DNA from: DASRDR01 sp044867785
GTDB taxonomy: Bacteria > Methylomirabilota > Methylomirabilia > Rokubacteriales > DASRDR01
DNA length: 64,000 bases
Direction: 5' to 3'
NCBI GenBank assembly: GCA_044867785.1
Contig: JBIOVM010000116.1
Span: forward strand, 78,738-142,737
In this document: positions 1 through 11,304 of the stretch, piece after piece
Layout: every line of letters starts with the position of its first letter
Position numbering within the stretch: the stretch's first letter is position 1
Position numbers and translations under genes: made by a program
Notes under the pieces: generated by a model
The model's input: only the letters and a program-made list of their open reading frames with translations
Databases searched by the model: none
What the model was told of the DNA's origin: nothing

Positions 1-145
1 GCCGGGGGTGGCGCGTCGTGAAGGAGACGGAATAGGCCAGATGGGGCACGCGCTTCCGGATCTCGCGACAGAGGGTGGTCTTTCCGGCGCCCGACGGCGC
101 CGACACGACGATCAGCATCCCCCGGCGCGACGCGGCCGCGCTCAC
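1..145 (-). CDS. gmk: Guanylate kinase, N-terminal part (cut by window edge)
   Basis: Read on the minus strand, the first 48 codons give a short lead followed by the P-loop SAPSGAGKTTL and then a SVSFTTR segment, both typical of guanylate kinase, which phosphorylates GMP to GDP with ATP. The GTG start shares bases with the TGA stop of yicC in a GTGA overlap, so the two are translated together. A yicC-gmk order is common in bacteria. Only the nucleotide-binding N-terminus is inside the window; the rest lies to the left. Confidence 0.85.
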   Translation of the reverse strand, partial: MSAAASRRGMLIVVSAPSGAGKTTLCREIRKRVPHLAYSVSFTTRHPR

Positions 146-1023
146 TCGACGTTCTGCACTTGCTCCCGGATGCGCTCGACGAGAGTCCGCGCCTCCAGGA
201 CCCGGGTGACCAGCTCCGCATCGTCCGCCTTCGACGCGATGGTATTGACCTCCCGGTGGAGCTCCTGGGTCAGGAAGTCGAGCTGCCGGCCCACGGCGCC
301 GCCGTCGGCCAGGAGCGCCCGGAACTGGGCCAGGTGGGAGCCGAGCCGGGCGAGCTCCTCCGCCACGTCGCTCCTCGCCGCCCACGTCGCGACCTCCTGG
401 GCCAACCGTCCGGGATCCGCGGGGGTGTCGGCGAGGATCGCGTGGACGCGGTCGCGAAGACGCGTCTGGATCCGCGCGAGGGCCGCCGGCAGGAGCCGGT
501 CCACCTGGCGCACCCAGGCCCCGAGCGCGTCGAGGTGCACCGCCAGATCCCGTCCGAGGGCGGCGCCTTCGGCCTGACGCATCCGACACAGCTCGTCCAG
601 GGCCTCGTCGACCGCGGACTTGAGGAGCACCCCGCTCTCGCCGTCCTCCTCCACCTCCTCGGCCGTGACGACGCCGGGAAGCCGGAGCAGGTCCGCCGCC
701 GAGATCTCCTGCGAGAGGCCCGCCGCCTCGGCGAGCGCCCGGGCCCCCCGAGCGTACTCGAGGCCCAGCGAGATATCGGTTCGCACGGTGGCCGTCCCCC
801 CCGCGGGCCGGCGCAGGGTCGCCGTGAGATCTACTCGTCCGCGCGCGATCCGGCCCTGCACCAGGCGACGGACCTCCGGCTCCTGAGCCGCGAGCCCACG
901 GGGGAGCTTGATGCTGATCTCGAGGAAGCGGTGGTTCAAGGACCGGGCCTCGGCCACGAGGGCGACACGCGCACCCCGAGCTTCGCCGCGACCGTAACCC
1001 GTCATGCTGACGACGAGGCCCAT
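142..1023 (-). CDS. yicC: YicC family endoribonuclease
   Basis: A 293-aa protein of normal family length. The N-terminus has the YicC_N signature SMTGYGRG followed by LNHRFLEISIKLP (about residues 6-40). The C-terminal DUF1732 segment carries the conserved block DFLTQELHREVNTIASKADD near residue 260. The family is linked to RNA cleavage and stationary-phase phenotypes in Escherichia coli; the function here is by homology. It overlaps gmk by 4 nt. A good promoter lies so close upstream that the mRNA would be nearly leaderless at this start; the second Met (MTGYG) is a possible alternative. Confidence 0.88.
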   Translation of the reverse strand: MGLVVSMTGYGRGEARGARVALVAEARSLNHRFLEISIKLPRGLAAQEPEVRRLVQGRIARGRVDLTATLRRPAGGTATVRTDISLGLEYARGARALAEAAGLSQEISAADLLRLPGVVTAEEVEEDGESGVLLKSAVDEALDELCRMRQAEGAALGRDLAVHLDALGAWVRQVDRLLPAALARIQTRLRDRVHAILADTPADPGRLAQEVATWAARSDVAEELARLGSHLAQFRALLADGGAVGRQLDFLTQELHREVNTIASKADDAELVTRVLEARTLVERIREQVQNVE

Positions 1024-1035
1024 GGAGTGCCTACG

Positions 1036-1065
1036 ATGCTAGCCGAAGCCGTCCAGGAGTGTCAA
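1036..1065 (-). promoter_or_regulatory. Sigma-70-type promoter of yicC-gmk
   Basis: On the minus strand, TTGACA (1065-1060) and TAGCAT (1041-1036) are separated by 18 bp. Predicted transcription would start near 1029, only about 6 nt before the yicC ATG, which implies an almost leaderless transcript. Sequence match only. Confidence 0.55.
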
Positions 1066-1284
1066 CGCGCACGGACGACCCGCGGCGGCCAGCCGGTGTG
1101 TGAAACATCAATGACGATGCACGTTTGTCCTTCATCGTCCGCGAGCCCCGTGGCCATCGGGCCCCGCGGACGATCGCGGGAGACGGCCGGAGATTCTTGC
1201 CAGAGCGGCACCTTCTACGCTATTAGGACTTGTTGGTTGGCCGTGCCGGACGGGAGCGGAAGCACGAGCGAGCGCGGAGCGGGG

Positions 1285-1575
1285 ATGGCGAGCGACTCTA
1301 ACCGACAGCCGATGCCGGAGAACCCGAGGCAGTACGTCTGCCCGTCGTGCCATCTGCACCTACTGTCCTGGACCACGCACACCAAGCAGATCGAGATGTT
1401 CCACAAGGTCGCCCTGTGGTCCGACTTCTGGACGGGCGACGTCCGTCTCATCTGCCAGTACTGCCTGGGCGCGACCGAGATCCTGCCGACGGCGCTGGTG
1501 GACCTGCTGCGCCAGCGCTACGGCTTCCACATCCCGCAGACGACCCCGACGCCTCCCGGCCGCCGCCGCGACTGA
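1285..1575 (+). CDS. Small zinc-ribbon-like hypothetical protein
   Basis: A 96-aa protein with two CxxC knuckles, CPSC (about residues 19-22) and CQYC (about 57-60), separated by 35 residues, as in a treble-clef or zinc-ribbon fold. The middle is aromatic and basic, with a SWTTHTKQIEMFHKV stretch, and the tail is Pro/Arg rich. It stands alone between the yicC promoter and the ABC transporter promoter. I do not recognise the family. Regulatory or nucleic-acid binding is possible but not shown. The ATG at 1285 is chosen because the frame upstream of it reads only as shadow of yicC. Confidence 0.6.
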   Translation: MASDSNRQPMPENPRQYVCPSCHLHLLSWTTHTKQIEMFHKVALWSDFWTGDVRLICQYCLGATEILPTALVDLLRQRYGFHIPQTTPTPPGRRRD

Positions 1576-1602
1576 CGCGCCGCCGCGCCGTCGCGGGCCG
1601 CG

Positions 1603-1632
1603 TTGACACCCTTCGAACGCCCCCGGTATAGT
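1603..1632 (+). promoter_or_regulatory. Strong sigma-70-type promoter of the NitT/TauT transporter
   Basis: TTGACA at 1603-1608 and TATAGT at 1627-1632 with an 18-bp spacer. It is followed by a clear Shine-Dalgarno GAGGAGG around 1657 and the ATG at 1669. It is one of the best promoter matches in the window and would drive the substrate-binding protein, ATPase and permease. Confidence 0.7.
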
Positions 1633-1668
1633 CCCGACTGCCGACCGCGACTTCCCGAGGAGGTCTTC

Positions 1669-2745
1669 ATGCACACGCGCCGACTGACCCGCCGCGAGCT
1701 CCTGGCCTCGGCGGGCTTCCTGTCCGCCGCCGCTGTCCTGCCGCGCCCGAGCCATGCCCAGCCCCGTCCGATCACGGTCTCCCACAGCGTCTCGACCGTC
1801 GTCTACGCCCAGCATCTGGTCGCCCGCGAGAAGCGATTCTTCGAGGAGGAAGGGGTCACTGCCGACAAGGGCTTCATCGTGCCCGGTGGCGGTGCCAAGG
1901 TGGTGCAGGCGCTGGCGGCGGGGCAGGCGCTCTTCGCGCTCGGCGACTCGAATCACCCGCTCAAGATCAGCGAGAAGGGCAAGGAGGCCGTGATCCTCTT
2001 CGCCACCGACACGCGCTGCTCCTACGCGAACGTCGTGGCGCGCAAGGATCTCTACGACGCGGGTCTCACGTCCCTCGACAAGCTGGCCACGGTCAAGCGC
2101 CCGGGCGGGGGCAAGTGGGTGGTGGCCGCCACCGCCATCGGCTCCGGCACGTGGGTCTACGGCAACTACGTCCTCGAGCAGCAGCGGACGCCCGACGGCC
2201 GGCCCCTGAGCAGCCTGGTCGAGTGGGTGGGCGGCGGCGCCTCGACGACGATGCTCGGAGGGCTCAAGGCCGGGAAGTTCGACGCGATCATGGCGGTGCC
2301 CGAATGGCTCTGGGCCGCCGAGGACCAGGGGTTCGGCAAGGCCATCTACGACGTCCTCGACGAACGCGCCTGGAACGCGGTCTTCGGAGGTCCGTTGCCG
2401 GTCACCGTCGGCTACTGCCTCCGCGAGACCATCGAGAGGCAGCCGGCGGCGGTGCAAGGCTACGTCAGCGCCTGCTTCCGCGCCCAACAGTGGATCCAGA
2501 AGGCCCCTGACGGCGAGATCCTCGAGCTCCTCCACCGCCCCTACATGGACACCTTCTCGCGCGACGAGGTCCTCAAGTCCATTCGCTACTACAAGGGCAT
2601 CTTCGATTGGGACTTCCTCGTGGACGAGAAGCAGTACGGCGAGGTCCTGAAGATCTTCCTCTCGACGAAGGTCCTGGACGCGCCGATCGCGTACTCGAAA
2701 GCGGTCGACATGTCCTTCGCGCGGAAGGCGTCCCAGCGATCGTAG
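1669..2745 (+). CDS. ABC transporter substrate-binding protein, NitT/TauT type
   Basis: A 358-aa exported protein. The N-terminus has a twin-arginine-like signal (LTRRELLASAGF, hydrophobic run, cleavage near SHAQP), suggesting Tat export. The mature part begins PITVSHS and contains the GGGAKVVQALAAGQALFALG stretch typical of SsuA/TauA/NMT1-like proteins (periplasmic-binding fold II) that bind sulfonates, nitrate or thiamin precursors. The ligand cannot be told from sequence. It heads a transporter operon with its own promoter and strong ribosome site. Its TAG stop sits right at the presumed start of the ATPase gene. Confidence 0.85.
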   Translation: MHTRRLTRRELLASAGFLSAAAVLPRPSHAQPRPITVSHSVSTVVYAQHLVAREKRFFEEEGVTADKGFIVPGGGAKVVQALAAGQALFALGDSNHPLKISEKGKEAVILFATDTRCSYANVVARKDLYDAGLTSLDKLATVKRPGGGKWVVAATAIGSGTWVYGNYVLEQQRTPDGRPLSSLVEWVGGGASTTMLGGLKAGKFDAIMAVPEWLWAAEDQGFGKAIYDVLDERAWNAVFGGPLPVTVGYCLRETIERQPAAVQGYVSACFRAQQWIQKAPDGEILELLHRPYMDTFSRDEVLKSIRYYKGIFDWDFLVDEKQYGEVLKIFLSTKVLDAPIAYSKAVDMSFARKASQRS

Positions 2746-3557
2746 CCGCGTCTCCCCGAGTCCGCGTCGAGGTTCGGGACCTCGGGAAGACCTTCGCGGC
2801 CGGCGGGCAGGCCGTCCACGCCGCCGAAGGGGTGTCCTTCGACGTCCTCGACGAGGAGTTCGTCGCCCTGGTGGGCCCATCGGGCTGCGGCAAGTCGACG
2901 GTCCTCAACATGATCGCGGGACTCGTCGCGCCCACCCGCGGCACGATTCGCCTGGACGGGCACCCCCTCGCCGGCGTCCCCGCCCAGGTGGGGTACGTGT
3001 TCCAGAAGGACACAGTCTTCCCGTGGCGCACCGTCGCGCAGAACATCGAGCTCGGGCTCGCGTACCGGGGCCTCGGCCGGGCCGAGCGGGCGCGGCGCGT
3101 CCGCGAAGCCATTCGGCTGGTGGGTCTCGAGGGGTTCGAGAACGTGTTTCCGGCGACCCTGTCCGGCGGGATGCGCCAGCGCGTGGCACTCGTGCGCTCG
3201 CTGGTCGTCGAGCCGGAGATCCTGCTGATGGACGAGCCGTTCGGGGCGCTGGACACTCATACGAAGCTTCGCCTGCAGGCTCAGCTCCTGGCCCTCTGGA
3301 CCGGCAAGCGGCAGACGGTCGTATTCGTGACCCACGATCTGGCCGAGGCGATCACTCTGGCCGACCGCGTCATCGTCCTGACCAGCCGGCCCGGGCGCAT
3401 CAAGCACGTGCACGCGGTCAAGCTCCCCCGCCCGCGCGACGTCATCCGGATCCGCGAGACCGACGAGTACGCGCGGGAGTTCCGGGCTCTCTGGCGCGTG
3501 CTGGGCGAGGAGTTCGCGAAGGCCGACCAGGGCGCGGGGCGAGGCGAGGTGGCATGA
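2739..3557 (+). CDS. ABC transporter ATPase, NitT/TauT (SsuB) type, unusual start
   Basis: A complete nucleotide-binding subunit: Walker A GPSGCGKST, Q-loop FQKDTVFPW, signature LSGGMRQR, Walker B ILLMDEPFGALD, and the H-loop in VTHDL. It powers uptake with the neighbouring binding protein and permease. The start is a puzzle. In this frame there is no ATG, GTG or TTG between a TTG at 2607 (deep inside the upstream gene) and a GTG at 2832 (which would remove the first beta strands and the A-loop region). I placed the start at an ATC (2739), which overlaps the upstream stop and has GGAAGG ten bases before it. A sequencing error is equally possible. Function is certain; the N-terminus is not. 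Confidence 0.8.
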   Translation: MVAASPRVRVEVRDLGKTFAAGGQAVHAAEGVSFDVLDEEFVALVGPSGCGKSTVLNMIAGLVAPTRGTIRLDGHPLAGVPAQVGYVFQKDTVFPWRTVAQNIELGLAYRGLGRAERARRVREAIRLVGLEGFENVFPATLSGGMRQRVALVRSLVVEPEILLMDEPFGALDTHTKLRLQAQLLALWTGKRQTVVFVTHDLAEAITLADRVIVLTSRPGRIKHVHAVKLPRPRDVIRIRETDEYAREFRALWRVLGEEFAKADQGAGRGEVA

Positions 3558-3576
3558 CCCCGCGGCGGCGTGCCCC

Positions 3577-4395
3577 GTGACGGACCGGACGCGGGTCACC
3601 GTCTGGCGACTCCTGATCCTGGCCGTTCTCCTGGGGCTCTGGGAGGGGCTGACGCACCCGGCCGTCACGAAGTCCGTCTCGCGCGTGATCTACTTCGTCG
3701 ACCCCTTCTTCATCAGCCGGCCCTCGGCGATCTGGAGCCGCTTCTGGCATCTGAACTCCGCGGCGGTCCGAGTGCCGCTCTGGCAGCTCCTGCTCTCCAC
3801 CCTCGAGTCCACGCTGCTCGGTTTCGCGGTCGGGGTGGGCAGCGGCTTCCTCGCGGGCCTCGGGCTCGGCCGGAACGCGAAGCTCGCCGCGGTGCTGTAC
3901 CCCTACATCGTGGCATTCAACTCGCTGCCTCGAATCGCGCTGGTGCCGCTGGTGACGATGATCTTCGGCTTCGGCCTCGCCGCGAAGGTGGTCCTCGCCT
4001 GGCTCATCGTCTTCTTCATCGTCTTCTTCAACACGTTCCAGGGCGCGCGGGGCGTCGATCCGGATCTCATCCATTCGGCTCGCTTCCTCGGCGCCTCCGA
4101 GCGCCAGGTCATGCGGACGGTGATCGTCCCGTCGGCGCTCGCCTGGACGTTCGCCTCGCTGACGCCCTCCGTGTCGTTCGCCCTGATCGGGGTGGTGATC
4201 GGCGAGTTCATCGGCGGGGAGTCCGGGGGCGGCATCGGCTACCTGATCATCGCGTCCCTCGGCAGCCTCAATGCAGCCGACATGATGGTCGCGCTCCTGG
4301 TGCTCGGCATCACGGGAATCGTGCTCGCGCTCGGCATCCACCAGGTCGAGGCTCGCCTCCTCCGCTGGCGGCCCGAGTACCAGGCGCGTGCCTGA
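3577..4395 (+). CDS. ABC transporter permease, NitT/TauT (SsuC) type
   Basis: A 272-aa inner-membrane protein with about six hydrophobic segments, starting WRLLILAVLLGLWEG. It carries the BPD_transp_1 coupling region, with an EAA-like loop around SARFLGASERQVMRTVIVPSALAW. It pairs with the upstream ATPase and binding protein to form a complete importer. GTG start 19 nt after the ATPase stop. Its 3' end overlaps the next gene by 8 nt. Confidence 0.88.
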   Translation: MTDRTRVTVWRLLILAVLLGLWEGLTHPAVTKSVSRVIYFVDPFFISRPSAIWSRFWHLNSAAVRVPLWQLLLSTLESTLLGFAVGVGSGFLAGLGLGRNAKLAAVLYPYIVAFNSLPRIALVPLVTMIFGFGLAAKVVLAWLIVFFIVFFNTFQGARGVDPDLIHSARFLGASERQVMRTVIVPSALAWTFASLTPSVSFALIGVVIGEFIGGESGGGIGYLIIASLGSLNAADMMVALLVLGITGIVLALGIHQVEARLLRWRPEYQARA

Positions 4396-7084
4396 CTCCG
4401 GGGGGCCCGCGCCAGTCGCGGGCTCGCCGGCGAACGGCCGCCCGCGATTCCGGCGGAGTGGGCGGGCATGGCGTGACACGGCGCTCGTCGCCCTCCTTCT
4501 GTTGGCCCTGGCCGTCGTCCTCACCTGGCCGGTCACCACCCACCTCGGCTCGGCGGCATCCGACCTGGGGGATCCCGTCCTGACGACCTGGATCCTGGCG
4601 TGGAACGTCCACGCCTTGACCGCCGCCCCGCTCCGGCTCTTCGACGCCAACATGTTCCACCCCCGGCGCTGGGCCCTCGCCTACACCGAACACCTGCTCG
4701 GCCTCGTGCCCTTCGTCGGAGCCGCTCGGCTGATCGGGGCGGATCCGCTCGTGGCTCACAACCTCGTGTGGCTCGCCACCTTCCCGATGGTGGGCCTCGC
4801 GCTCTTCTGGCTGGTTCGGCACCTCACGGGACACACCGGGGCCGCCGCGCTGGCTGCCGTGCTCTATGCGTTTTCACACTTCCGCTTCGGCCAGATGGGG
4901 CACGTCCAGATCTTGAGCCACCAGTGGCTCCCGATCATGCTGCTGGGGCTCCACCGCGCGGCGGAGCATGGCGGCCGCTGGCGCGACCTCGGTCTGGCCG
5001 CGGGGGCCCTCGCGCTCCAGGCCCTGTCGTCCGGATACCACGCGGTCTTCGCCACGATCGCGGGCGCCCTCTTCGTCGGCTGGCTGGCCCTGCCGGGCGG
5101 GCGACCTCCCCTCGGCCGCCTGACCGTGCGCGGAGGCGTGCTCGCCGGCCTCGTCGCGCTCCTTCTGCTGCCGTTCATCCTCCCGTACCGGATCGTTCGC
5201 GGCGAGACCGGGCTCACCAGAAGCTACGAGGAGATCGTGTCGTACGCGGCCCGACCCAGGGCCTACCTGGCGGCACCGGAGACCAGCCGATGGCTCGGCG
5301 AGGCCACGGCGCGGTTCCGCGTCGAAGAGGCCGCCCTGGCGCCGGGCCTGGTTCCTCTGGCGCTCGCCGCCGGCGGCGCCGTGCTGGCGTGGCGTGGACG
5401 CGCGGCCTCTGGCCGGGCGCGGGCGCCGCGGCCTCGGTGGAGGCGCGCGCTCGACGTGGCGATCGCGGCGCTCGTCCTGGTGGCCCTCGCCAACTGGCTC
5501 CTCTTCGGCCGGCTGACCCTGCACGTGGGAGCGGTGCGCCTCTCGAGCCGAGCGTTCGGCTGGACCCTGCTCCTCGTGGCCGCGGCCGTCCTCGTCGCCC
5601 GCCGGTGCCTGCCGGGGGCCGGAGTGCCCGTGCCGGGGCTCGGGTGGCTGCGGGGGTTCGGATGGCCGAACAGCGCCGGCTACTACGTGGCGCTGACCGT
5701 CGTCGGCGTGGTCGGCTCTTTCGGGCCGTCGCTCGAGCTCGGCGGGCAACTGACGGTCCGGCCGCTCTACTACCAGCTCTACGGGGTCATGCCGGGCTTC
5801 GACGCGCTTCGGGTCCCGGCGCGCTTCGGCGTCTTGGTCACCACTGGGCTCGCCGTCCTCGCCGGCCTCGCGGCGGCCGCGCTCGCGCGGCGCCTGGCGC
5901 GTCATCGGCGGCGGGCGCTCGTCCTGGGTGGGCTCGGCGTCATGGCCGTGCTCGAGGTGTGGGTGGCGCCACTGCGCCTCGCAGCCGTGTCGCCCGAGCC
6001 CGGGCCGGCCGCGCGGTGGCTCGCCGCCCAGCGTGGCATGGAAGCCGTGCTCGTGCTGCCGATGCGCGACCGACACGCCGGCTACCTGGAGAGCCTGCGG
6101 CTCCTCGAATCCACCGCGCACTGGCGTCCGCTCGTCAACGGCTACAGCGGGGTCTATCCGCGGGACTACGCGGCGGACGTCGCGCTGCTCAACACGTTTC
6201 CGGCCCCCGCAGCCGTCGCGCGCCTCCGGGCGATGTACGTCCGGTACGTCGTCGTGAACCTGGGCCAGTACCCTCCCCGGTCACGGGCCCGGCTCGCCGC
6301 CGCGCTCGAGCAGCTACCCCCGGGCGTCACACGGGCGGCGATCTTTCCGCACACGCAGATACTCGAGATCGGTCCGGAGCCGGCCCGGATGTCAGGCCAG
6401 GCGGGTGGTGAGGACGAACTCCCGGGCGCGGGCCAAGACCGCCGGCTCCACCAGCCCCGCGGCGCCGAGCGTGTCGAAGCACTCGGAGATCGTGAGCACC
6501 GAGTGAAGGCGATAGCCCCGCGCCAAGAGCCGCTCTCGCGCCCCCTGCTCGCGGTCGATCAGGACCACCAGGTCCTCGACGACGAGGCCCGCGGCCTCGA
6601 GCGGCTCGATCGCCTCCAGCTTGGACGCTCCGTCGGTGACGATGTCGTCGATCACGACCACGCGCTCCCCCGGCTGGAACCCGCCTTCGATGCGCCGCCG
6701 CGTGCCGTACGTCTTCGCCTCGCGGCGCGGATAGACGAGGGGGACGCCCCCGGCGAGGCTGGCGGCCACCGCCAGGGGGAGACCCGCGTACGGGATGCCC
6801 GCGATCCGGTCGGCCCGGCAGCGTGCCACCTCGGCCGCCATGAGCCGCCCGATCTCCGCGAGCACGTCCGGGTGCGAGATCACCACCCGCAGGTCGACGT
6901 AGAAGGGCGACGTGGCCCCGGACTTCAACACGAACTCTCCGAAGCGCACGCCTCCGATCGCGTGGAGCCGCCGCACGAGGAGCCCGGTGTCCGCCGCGCT
7001 CACGCCGGTATCTCCGCGAGGATGGCCGCCGCGGCGGCGGCCGGATCGGGGGCGCCCGTGATCGGGCGGCCCACGACGAGATAG
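4388..7084 (+). CDS. Large polytopic membrane protein; frame lacks a stop and runs antisense through pyrE
   Basis: The first 670 or so residues are a convincing integral membrane protein. There is a cytosolic lead, then many hydrophobic helices, with DPVLTTWILAWNVHAL after the first. This topology resembles bacterial GT-C-type glycosyltransferases or YfhO-like membrane proteins, which often act on lipid-linked sugars. A soluble segment follows the last helices (about residues 530-670), ending near base 6390. No stop codon follows: the frame stays open to 7084 across the whole antisense strand of pyrE, and the added residues look like shadow coding. A stop in another frame sits at 6409-6411, so a one-base indel near the gene end would give a normal protein. 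The GTG start overlaps the permease by 8 nt. Confidence 0.65.
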   Translation: MPDSGGPAPVAGSPANGRPRFRRSGRAWRDTALVALLLLALAVVLTWPVTTHLGSAASDLGDPVLTTWILAWNVHALTAAPLRLFDANMFHPRRWALAYTEHLLGLVPFVGAARLIGADPLVAHNLVWLATFPMVGLALFWLVRHLTGHTGAAALAAVLYAFSHFRFGQMGHVQILSHQWLPIMLLGLHRAAEHGGRWRDLGLAAGALALQALSSGYHAVFATIAGALFVGWLALPGGRPPLGRLTVRGGVLAGLVALLLLPFILPYRIVRGETGLTRSYEEIVSYAARPRAYLAAPETSRWLGEATARFRVEEAALAPGLVPLALAAGGAVLAWRGRAASGRARAPRPRWRRALDVAIAALVLVALANWLLFGRLTLHVGAVRLSSRAFGWTLLLVAAAVLVARRCLPGAGVPVPGLGWLRGFGWPNSAGYYVALTVVGVVGSFGPSLELGGQLTVRPLYYQLYGVMPGFDALRVPARFGVLVTTGLAVLAGLAAAALARRLARHRRRALVLGGLGVMAVLEVWVAPLRLAAVSPEPGPAARWLAAQRGMEAVLVLPMRDRHAGYLESLRLLESTAHWRPLVNGYSGVYPRDYAADVALLNTFPAPAAVARLRAMYVRYVVVNLGQYPPRSRARLAAALEQLPPGVTRAAIFPHTQILEIGPEPARMSGQAGGEDELPGAGQDRRLHQPRGAERVEALGDREHRVKAIAPRQEPLSRPLLAVDQDHQVLDDEARGLERLDRLQLGRSVGDDVVDHDHALPRLEPAFDAPPRAVRLRLAARIDEGDAPGEAGGHRQGETRVRDARDPVGPAACHLGRHEPPDLREHVRVRDHHPQVDVEGRRGPGLQHELSEAHASDRVEPPHEEPGVRRAHAGISARMAAAAAAGSGAPVIGRPTTR
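6392..7003 (-). CDS. pyrE: Orotate phosphoribosyltransferase
   Basis: 203 aa, normal length. It forms OMP from orotate and PRPP, the fifth step of UMP synthesis. The PRPP-binding signature VVVIDDIVTDGASK is present near residue 120, as is the conserved SGATSPFYVDLR segment near the N-terminus. The GTG start (GTGA) overlaps the pyrF stop by 4 nt, so it is the last cistron of the pyrimidine operon. No terminator hairpin is evident after it, and the convergent membrane-protein frame crosses the gene. Confidence 0.93.
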   Translation of the reverse strand: MSAADTGLLVRRLHAIGGVRFGEFVLKSGATSPFYVDLRVVISHPDVLAEIGRLMAAEVARCRADRIAGIPYAGLPLAVAASLAGGVPLVYPRREAKTYGTRRRIEGGFQPGERVVVIDDIVTDGASKLEAIEPLEAAGLVVEDLVVLIDREQGARERLLARGYRLHSVLTISECFDTLGAAGLVEPAVLARAREFVLTTRLA

Positions 7085-7727
7085 TCGGCGCCCGCCCGAC
7101 AGGCCGCCGCCGGCGTCGCGGTGCGGGCCTGGTCGTCCGCGGCGCCGCCCGCGGGGCGGACGCCGGGCGTCACGATGAGCGCGTCGCGCCCCAGGACCGC
7201 CCGGAGGCGCGCCGCCTCCCGGGGCGACGCGACGACGCCGTCGCACCCCGCGGCCCGCGCGAGGCCGGCGAGGGCGACCGCATGCCCCTCGACGGAGACC
7301 GGGACGCCCAGCTCCCGGAGCAGCGTCGCGCGATCGAGGCTGGTGAGCACCGTCACGGCGAGGATCCGCGGCCGGTCCCGGCCGGCCTCGGCCGCCGCCT
7401 CGGCCGCCGCCCGCAGCATGGCGGCGCCGCCCGTGGCGTGCACGGTGAGGAGCGTCACGCCCAGCCGCGCGGCCTCACGCACGGCGCCGCCGACGATGGC
7501 GGGGATGTCGTGGTACTTGAGGTCGAGGAAGACGCGGCCGCCGCGCTTCCGGACCATCTCGACCGCCGCCGGCCCGGCGGCCGTGAAGAGCTGCGAGCCC
7601 ACCTTGAAGGTGTCGACCGCCGCGCGCAGCCGGTCGACCAGCGCCTCCGCCTCGGGAAGCCCGGGGGTGTCGAGCGCCACGATCAGGCGGTCCCGTGCCG
7701 AGCGCGGCCCGCGGGCCGCGAGGACCG

Positions 7728-7731
<4 letters not shown>
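7000..7731 (-). CDS. pyrF: Orotidine 5'-phosphate decarboxylase
   Basis: 243 aa, a TIM-barrel enzyme that decarboxylates OMP to UMP. The active-site D-x-K-x-x-D motif is visible as FLDLKYHDIP, with IVALDTP at the first strand and VTPGVRPAGG before the phosphate-binding loop VVGRPIT. The GTG start overlaps the carB stop (GTGA) and its own stop overlaps pyrE, a tight translational chain. Confidence 0.93.
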
Positions 7732-10940
<3,209 letters not shown>

Positions 10941-11036
10941 GGGGTCAGATTTTCACTTCCCGGCAATTCGCGCCGGCGCGCCGGCGGATCGTCGTCCTGA
11001 GTAGCCCGAAATGTCGGGACGCCAACGTCTGACCCC
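10941..11036. repeat. REP/MITE-like element with terminal inverted repeats
   Basis: A 96-bp intergenic element bounded by GGGGTCAGA (10941-10949) and its complement TCTGACCCC (11028-11036). Inside are a 16-bp perfect palindrome (10971-10986) and a second small hairpin, CCCGA-aatg-TCGGG, near 11007. It fills the space between the stop of the 87-aa gene and the carB start to the base. GGGGTCAGA-type ends are familiar from REP elements mobilised by RAYT/IS200-like transposases; that link is from memory. No transposase is present here. Confidence 0.65.
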
Positions 11037-11300
11037 CTACTCCAGCAGGCCGTAAACGATGGAGACGCCGGGCGGCGCCTCCTCGCGGCGGACCAGGAAC
11101 TCGACCAGCGGCGCGGCGCCGAGGAACTGGACCTCGCCGGCGCCGGTCAGCCGCTCGCCGAAGAGACCGAGCCGCTTCTCGACCCGCTCGCGGATCGCGT
11201 GCGCCTCGAGCGACGCGGGCGACTCGGTCGTGAAGGAAGCCCACTCGGGCTTCTGCCCGGCCTCCTCCGTCTTTCGATAGGCCACGAAATACCGGGGCAT
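11037..11300 (-). CDS. Uncharacterised 87-aa protein between carA and carB
   Basis: A small soluble protein, MPRYFVAYRK at the start and IVYGLLE at the end, with a mixed charged middle (IRERVEKRLGLFGERL) that could form one long helix, followed by two beta-like stretches. It begins 4 nt after the carA stop, so it is co-transcribed and probably translationally coupled with the pyrimidine genes. I do not recognise the family. Position suggests a role with carbamoyl-phosphate synthase or simply a lineage-specific insertion; neither is shown. Confidence 0.65.
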   Translation of the reverse strand: MPRYFVAYRKTEEAGQKPEWASFTTESPASLEAHAIRERVEKRLGLFGERLTGAGEVQFLGAAPLVEFLVRREEAPPGVSIVYGLLE

Positions 11301-11304
11301 CCGA

